This document shows positions 58,743 to 64,000 of a stretch of DNA of 64,000 nucleotides, piece after piece (the stretch's first letter is position 1; each line of letters begins with the position of its first letter). The DNA is from Erythroxylum novogranatense (taxonomy: Eukaryota > Streptophyta > Magnoliopsida > Malpighiales > Erythroxylaceae). The stretch covers positions 33,931,402 to 33,995,401 of the forward strand of contig CM057230.1 of NCBI GenBank assembly GCA_029891385.1. The letters are read 5' to 3'. A model generated the notes under the pieces. It was not told where the DNA came from. It worked only from the letters and a program-made list of their open reading frames with translations, and searched no databases. The translations under genes and the position numbers were made by a program.

Positions 58743-61198
58743 ATGAGTACCAACTTGACATTGAGGAGCATCATGGATACTAACAAGTTGATTGGACACA
58801 ACTTTTTGGACTAACTATGAAACTTAAAAATAATTCTTAGGTAAGAGAAGAAATTGTACGTTTTGATACTCTTGCTCCATCAAAACTTTGTTCAGATGCA
58901 ACTGATGAAGATTGGGAGAGATATCAACTTTGTATTGATGACATTGAACAAGCTACATGTGTGATGTTAGCTTGCATGTCTCCTAGACTTCAGAGGTAGC
59001 ATCAGAAAATGGATGCTCCTACTATGATACTGCATCTTAAGGAGTTATTTGGTGCACAAAAGGTGGAGAGATATCAAATCTCCAAGGCACTGTTTCAATG
59101 TAAGATAACATAAGGATCTACAGTCAACCTTTATATGCTAAAGATGATTGTGTATATTAAAAAATTGGCCGAATTAGGTTTTGTCATAGATGATGAGTTA
59201 AGCGTTGATCTGGTACTGTAGTCTCTGAGTTCAAGCTTTTCACAGTTTGTGATGAACTTCAACATGAATCAGAAAGACATGACATTACCTGAACTGTTGA
59301 ACATGCTTAAGATTGCAGAAGGGTGCCTTAAAAAGGAACACAGTTCTATAGTTGTTGTCAGTTCTTCTAAAACCAAGAAAAAGGGCTTTAAGAAAAATAA
59401 TAATAGGAAATAGAAGGCTTCTACTAGTGTAGTAAAAGCTAAAGGAGGTATCAAGAAGAAGGGTAATGACAAGGACACATGTTTTCATTGTGGAGTCAAT
59501 GGATATTGGAAGAGAAACTACCCATCTTATCTTGCTAGCCTAAAAGATAAAAAGCTTAAGGAAGATATCTCTTCAGGTATGTTTATGATTAAGATCAATC
59601 TTTCTACTTATGTTCTACATTCTTGGGTATTAGATACTAATTGTGGTTCTCACATATGTAATAATATGCAGATGTTAACAAGGAGTAGATAATTGAAGAA
59701 AGGCGAAGTGGACCTACAAGTTGGCAATGGAGTAAGAGTTGTTGTATTAGTTATAGGAACTTATAGTTTAATTTTGCCTTCTAGCCTTATATTAGAACTT
59801 AGTAATTGTTATTATGTTCCTGTTATTACAAGAAACATCATTTCTATTTTTTATTTGGATTTAAATGAATTTGTCCTTATAATTAAGGATAACAGTTGTT
59901 CTTTTTATAAACTTGATGTTTATTATAGACCCAGATTACTTACAAATGGTTTGTATGAGTTAGATCTTGATAGGCCAATTCTTAACATAAATAGTAAGAA
60001 AAGAAAATTAATTAATCAAACTCCATCTTATTTATGACATTGTAGGTTAGGTCATATCAATGAAACTAGAATCACAAAATTACATAAAGAAGTATATTTG
60101 GATCCTTTTGATTATGAATCATATGAAATTTGTGAATCTTTTTTATTGAAAAAAATGACCAAACTACCCTTTAAAGGAAAGGGACAATGTGCTAGTGAGT
60201 TACTAGAATTAATACGTTTAGATATATGTAGGCCTATGTCCACAAATGTTAGAGGTAGGTACTCATATTTCATTACGTTCATAGATGACCATTATAGATA
60301 TGGTTATGTGTCCTTGATGAAACAAAAGTTTGAATCATTTGAAAAGTTTAAAGAATTTAGATTAGAGGTAGAGAAACAAACTTCCAAAAGTATTAAGACA
60401 CTTAGATTATAGATCAAGGTGGTGAATACTTAGACCACGAGTTTCTTGGTTACTTAAAAGAGAATTTGATTCTCTCACAATGGTTTTCTCCTGCAACTCC
60501 ACAACATAATAGGGTTTCTGAGAGAAAAAATCGTTATTAGATATGGTACATTCTATGATGAGTAATGCAACCCTTCCTATTTCCTTTTGGGGATACGCAA
60601 TTGAAACTACAATATATCTTCTAAATAGAGTTTCATCTAAATTGGTTGATAAGACACAATATGAGATCTGGATTGGTAGAAGACCTGGATTATCACACTT
60701 AAAGATTTGGGGATGTGAAGCTTATGTAAAGCGTGCTATATCGACAAGTTTCAAGCTAAATCATATAAATGCAAATTTGTGGGATATCTAAAAGAAAGTT
60801 TTGATTATCAATTCTATCATCCTATTGAGCAAAAGGTATTTATCTCAAGATATGCTACATTTTTAAAAATAAAATTTATTCTCAAAGAAAGTAGGGAGTG
60901 AGGTTGAATTTAAAGAAGTTCAAGAGCTATAAATTCACATAGAAATAGAACAAGAACCTCAAGTTGATATATATGATGTACAATCGAGAGTTCAAGAGAC
61001 ACATAGTTCGCGACGAACTATTAGGATATGTCATCCTTCCACTAGATTAGATCTATATATTGAGCATGGAAATGATAGCGTATCACTCATACATGATGAG
61101 CCTACTACTTTTAAAGAAGCAATGTCAGTCATCAATTCTTTAAAATTCCAAGAAGCCATGAAATCCAAAATGGAATCCATATACATTAACTAAGTATA
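58743..61198 (+). pseudogene. Decayed Ty1/copia gag-pol, cut within the RT
   Basis: Gag starts at the ATG at 58743 (MSTNLTLRSIMDTNKLIGHN) and runs with stops to a zinc knuckle near 59480. There CFHCGVNGYWKRNY has lost the His and the last Cys. Protease follows (WVLDTNCGSHIC; DTN in place of the active DTG), then the gag-pre-integrase region (CRLGHINETRI). Integrase pieces are LDICRPMST, FITFIDDHYRYGYVSLM and ISFWGYAIETTIYLLNRV. Near 61150 the RT begins (FQEAMKSKMESIY) and is broken at 61198 by the LTR of another element. Stops at the gag start and frameshifts in integrase show that it is inactive. Confidence 0.9.
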
Positions 61199-62958
61199 TG
61201 TTAGAGTAGTGCCCTAAAGGCAATCGCCTTTAGCGCGTTTTGTACAAAGTTGTGTACATACTTTATGAATGAATAAAGAAAGGCATATTTCATTAATTTG
61301 GTGTTCATCATTTATGAATTGACATTGATCTATAAGCAAATTAATGAAGTCCATGATATATGACATAGCATGAAGGAAATTATGATGTGATCATACTATT
61401 GAGATTCCTATCATGTGCAATTATGTCAGTATCTAAATTATCCCTAGTAGTAGGATTACTGAAACTGGACATCGGTAATCCGGAAAGACCAGCACATTTC
61501 AAGCTCCTTGATTTGATCAAGCAGTAGATCTCAGAAACTGTAAATATGAGATATTTAGGGTTGAGATGTGAATGCTTACTAGAGGTAGTAAGTACATTGG
61601 ATGACCTGCTATGAGATCATCACATGGATGTCCTATTCTAATGTCAGTGATAATCTCATCATAGCAATGGTGCAAGTATCCTTAGACTTGAGGTACTCAA
61701 GGATATCTTGGATACTGATTCTATGCTTTGACTACATTCCTTGTTGCCTTACAGAGGTCGCTCGTAGGGTGGTGCTTGGGTACAGCTTGAGGTATTCGAA
61801 GGTAATTGAGTAGCCAATAGAGGATTCACCACTTCTGTGATAGCAGAAGATGATACACATGGCCTCTTGTCAGGGTCATTACTTGGAAATCTCTGGCCGG
61901 AGTACATATATCATGAAGAGTGTCTTCAGTGACATATAAAGTAATGAGTCCCAGGATAAGAACTGATATCACTTGGACTAGATTTGACGTATTCAGTCTA
62001 GTAAAAGTTGACACTTTGCCCATACTCATAACCAAGTGGGGTATAGCATGGTGAAAGGACGAATTGCACAGTAATTGTCTATGGAAAGGTTTGTGATGTG
62101 GTTCATGATGAACATAGGTTCATTCGTCAAACCAATTACTTTCCGGTCAATTGGGGGTCATGATGTGTTGCTAGATACCGCTCATGACTTGCTCAGATTA
62201 AGTGTTAATCTAAGTGGCCAACATAACCGGGAACCTAATGGGTCACACGATAAGAGTGATTCGAGAATTAGTAAAATAGTTTTGGATGAGATCCAATATA
62301 TGGAGAGCAATAGGACTAAATGGATCCCGATGAGATCGAGATATGTCCCGATGAGATCGCGACATCGATATTCTTGAGACAGTCTTCGTATTTTTTCATA
62401 CCAGACTGGTAGACCAACCCCAGTGTGGATCGACCATTTCAAGATTTATATATATATATATCTTATTAATTAATTAAGTAATTAATATATATATATATAT
62501 ATAATGACTAACGTGGAAGGCTAGTCATCTTTTGCATTTAATGAGTCTTTAAAAGTTAAAGACAAATGGCAAAAGTAGAAAGTGGATGATGATCGTGGGT
62601 TTTGTAGAAAGGGTTTGAAAATAACAGGTTTTTTCTCTCTCTTCATACATGATCGATCATCAAGCTTCATAATCTTCTCTCCAAGCTTTCTTCTTCATCG
62701 TTGATCTCCAAGCTCTCCAAGAACAAGGTAAGAGCTAGCACTCTCTCCCTTGTTCTAGCTATTCCCGGGTCAAAGGATTTGCCCCAGTTAGGTTCTCTGA
62801 TCTTTGCGTGGATACCGTTAGAGACGGTCTCTTTTGGTCGTTATGGTTTGACTTTGTTATATAGACACATAGATCCTGACTTTCGGGAAGGTCCTAGAAA
62901 ATTTTTTTTTGTTTTCAGCACCTTGTGCATGTGATGCACACACCGGGATTTTCCTACA
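61199..62958 (+). repeat. 5' LTR (1760 bp) of a second copia-like element
   Basis: It begins TGTTAGAGTAGTGCCC, with the inverted repeat GCCCTAAAGGC/GCCTTTAGCGC at its start, and ends TTTTCCTACA. A PBS follows at once. Internal blocks match in order the LTR at 53952-56844, so the two elements are related. A TA-rich run sits at 62445-62503. The open frames inside are not genes. The 3' LTR is beyond the window. Confidence 0.85.
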
Positions 62959-62959
62959 G

Positions 62960-62972
62960 TGGTATCAGAGCC
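62960..62972 (+). other. Primer-binding site of the second copia-like element
   Basis: TGGTATCAGAGCC, one base after the LTR end. This is an exact initiator tRNA-Met type site. Confidence 0.9.
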
Positions 62973-64000
62973 ACTTGTGTCGTATATAACGAAGAAATCA
63001 TAACAAGGTTGGAGCTGCCTATTGCTTGTGACGATGATGCATGTTGATTGTGTTAAATTCGAAATCAGTATAGAAATCTTGTTTAGAAATTTTATTGCCC
63101 AGATGTTCTCATAAGATGTTGTTGAATATTTCTGTAGAAGACTAGAATTTATCAATGTGATTTGATATGGTTTTGCTTATTTATTCCCCAATGTTCTAGT
63201 TGCTGTGTTTGTGCACATTCCTTGAACAAGCATGCTTATAAATTCGAGAATAATCTATAGAATTTTTTTTTTGGATTTGCTTTCACCTTCATGTCTCTAA
63301 GATGTTATTTAATGTCTTTGAGAAAGGAAAAATGTTTTCGAGGTGAGTTAATATTTATTTGAGAATTTATTGTGTGTTGCTGGGAATATATTTGTTGAGG
63401 AACACAGATTCAACATTGGATTTGTTGCTGAGGTTGGTTGAGTTTTCGTTGGAAATAAATCCTGGAAAATTTCATGGAGCATTTTGTGAACATTTTGTAA
63501 CCTCTGTAATTTTCTCAGAATTTATTGAAATTGTTTCAATGAGTTTTTCAAGCAAAAGACAGAGCATGACAGTTTTGAGAAAGTTGCTGGAACTGTTTTG
63601 TTTGGAATGTTTGATTGTGTATTTCTCAATTCCAATGCCTTGGATTATTTTTAATGTGATTAAAAATATGTTACATTTATGTTGTATGCTTTCCAAATTT
63701 ATTTTCTTGAAATTGGGTTTCCAAAAATTTTCGGGTGTCAAATATGTCACATTAGCGTCTCGTTAGTATATTTCGTTGTCTTGATTGTTTTGGCCGTCAC
63801 AATTTTGTGACCAGTGCCGAAGTAGTCTTGATAAAGTGTAGATTACCTAGAGATAATTAGGAAGATTATTTGATATTTGCAAAATTATTTAAAAATCTAA
63901 GTGAATAATAGTGTATTCATCGATTTCAAGTATTTCATGTATAGTATGACTATATATGGTAAGCATGATACAATGAAAGTGTTTCATTGGTACATCAAAG
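62973..64000 (+). mobile_element. Leader of the second copia-like element, runs off the window
   Basis: T-rich 5' interior after the PBS. The longest frame (63359-63766, 135 codons) is rich in hydrophobic residues and shows no known domain. No gag is reached before the window ends. Confidence 0.6.

Overview
The window is plant nuclear DNA, most likely from a eudicot with many transposable elements. Evidence: spliced genes with GT-AG (and one GC-AG) introns, plant LTR-retrotransposon lineages (Ty3/gypsy chromoviruses, a Tat-type gypsy element, Ty1/copia), a CACTA transposon, and a threonyl-tRNA synthetase gene with a plant-type leader. No tRNA, rRNA, CRISPR array or bacterial-type gene was seen. 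Species cannot be told from the sequence alone.

Layout. (1) 1-34414 is a nest of LTR retrotransposons inserted into one another. From left to right: a decayed internal region with its 4.26 kb 3' LTR (1-7386, + strand); the RNase H-integrase-chromodomain end of a Tekay-like chromovirus (7379-9166, +) with the start of its LTR; an antisense gag fragment, PBS and 3 kb LTR of a related element (about 9355-13001, - strand); a minus-strand element with very long LTRs and almost no interior (13002-21841); an LTR fragment (21842-22351, +); a decayed Reina-type chromovirus pol (22352-24531, +); and a nearly whole 9.6 kb Tat-type element (24696-34277, -, target duplication ATAGG) that landed inside the Reina 3' LTR. 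That element carries an opposite-strand extra ORF.

(2) 34415-44700 is the gene island. It holds a complete 20-exon threonyl-tRNA synthetase gene (34656-41623, +; 708 aa). Convergent to it is a 7-exon gene (44335-42598, -; 364 aa) for a protein with a bHLH-MYC_N type domain. Both exon models were built by hand, and every junction keeps the reading frame.

(3) 44700-53950 is AT-rich intergenic DNA with two small MITE-like inverted-repeat elements, an exact 71-bp tandem duplication and a very AT-rich tract. No gene was recognised there.

(4) 53950-64000 is a second nest: a decayed Ty1/copia element whose 5' LTR is split by a 1353-bp non-autonomous CACTA transposon (target duplication GAT) and whose pol is cut by the 5' LTR of a second copia-like element that runs off the window.

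The two host genes are functionally unrelated neighbours. The closest link between the TE nest and a gene is at 34414/34656: the rebuilt Reina LTR, with its own TATA box in the same orientation, ends about 240 bp before the synthetase start codon.
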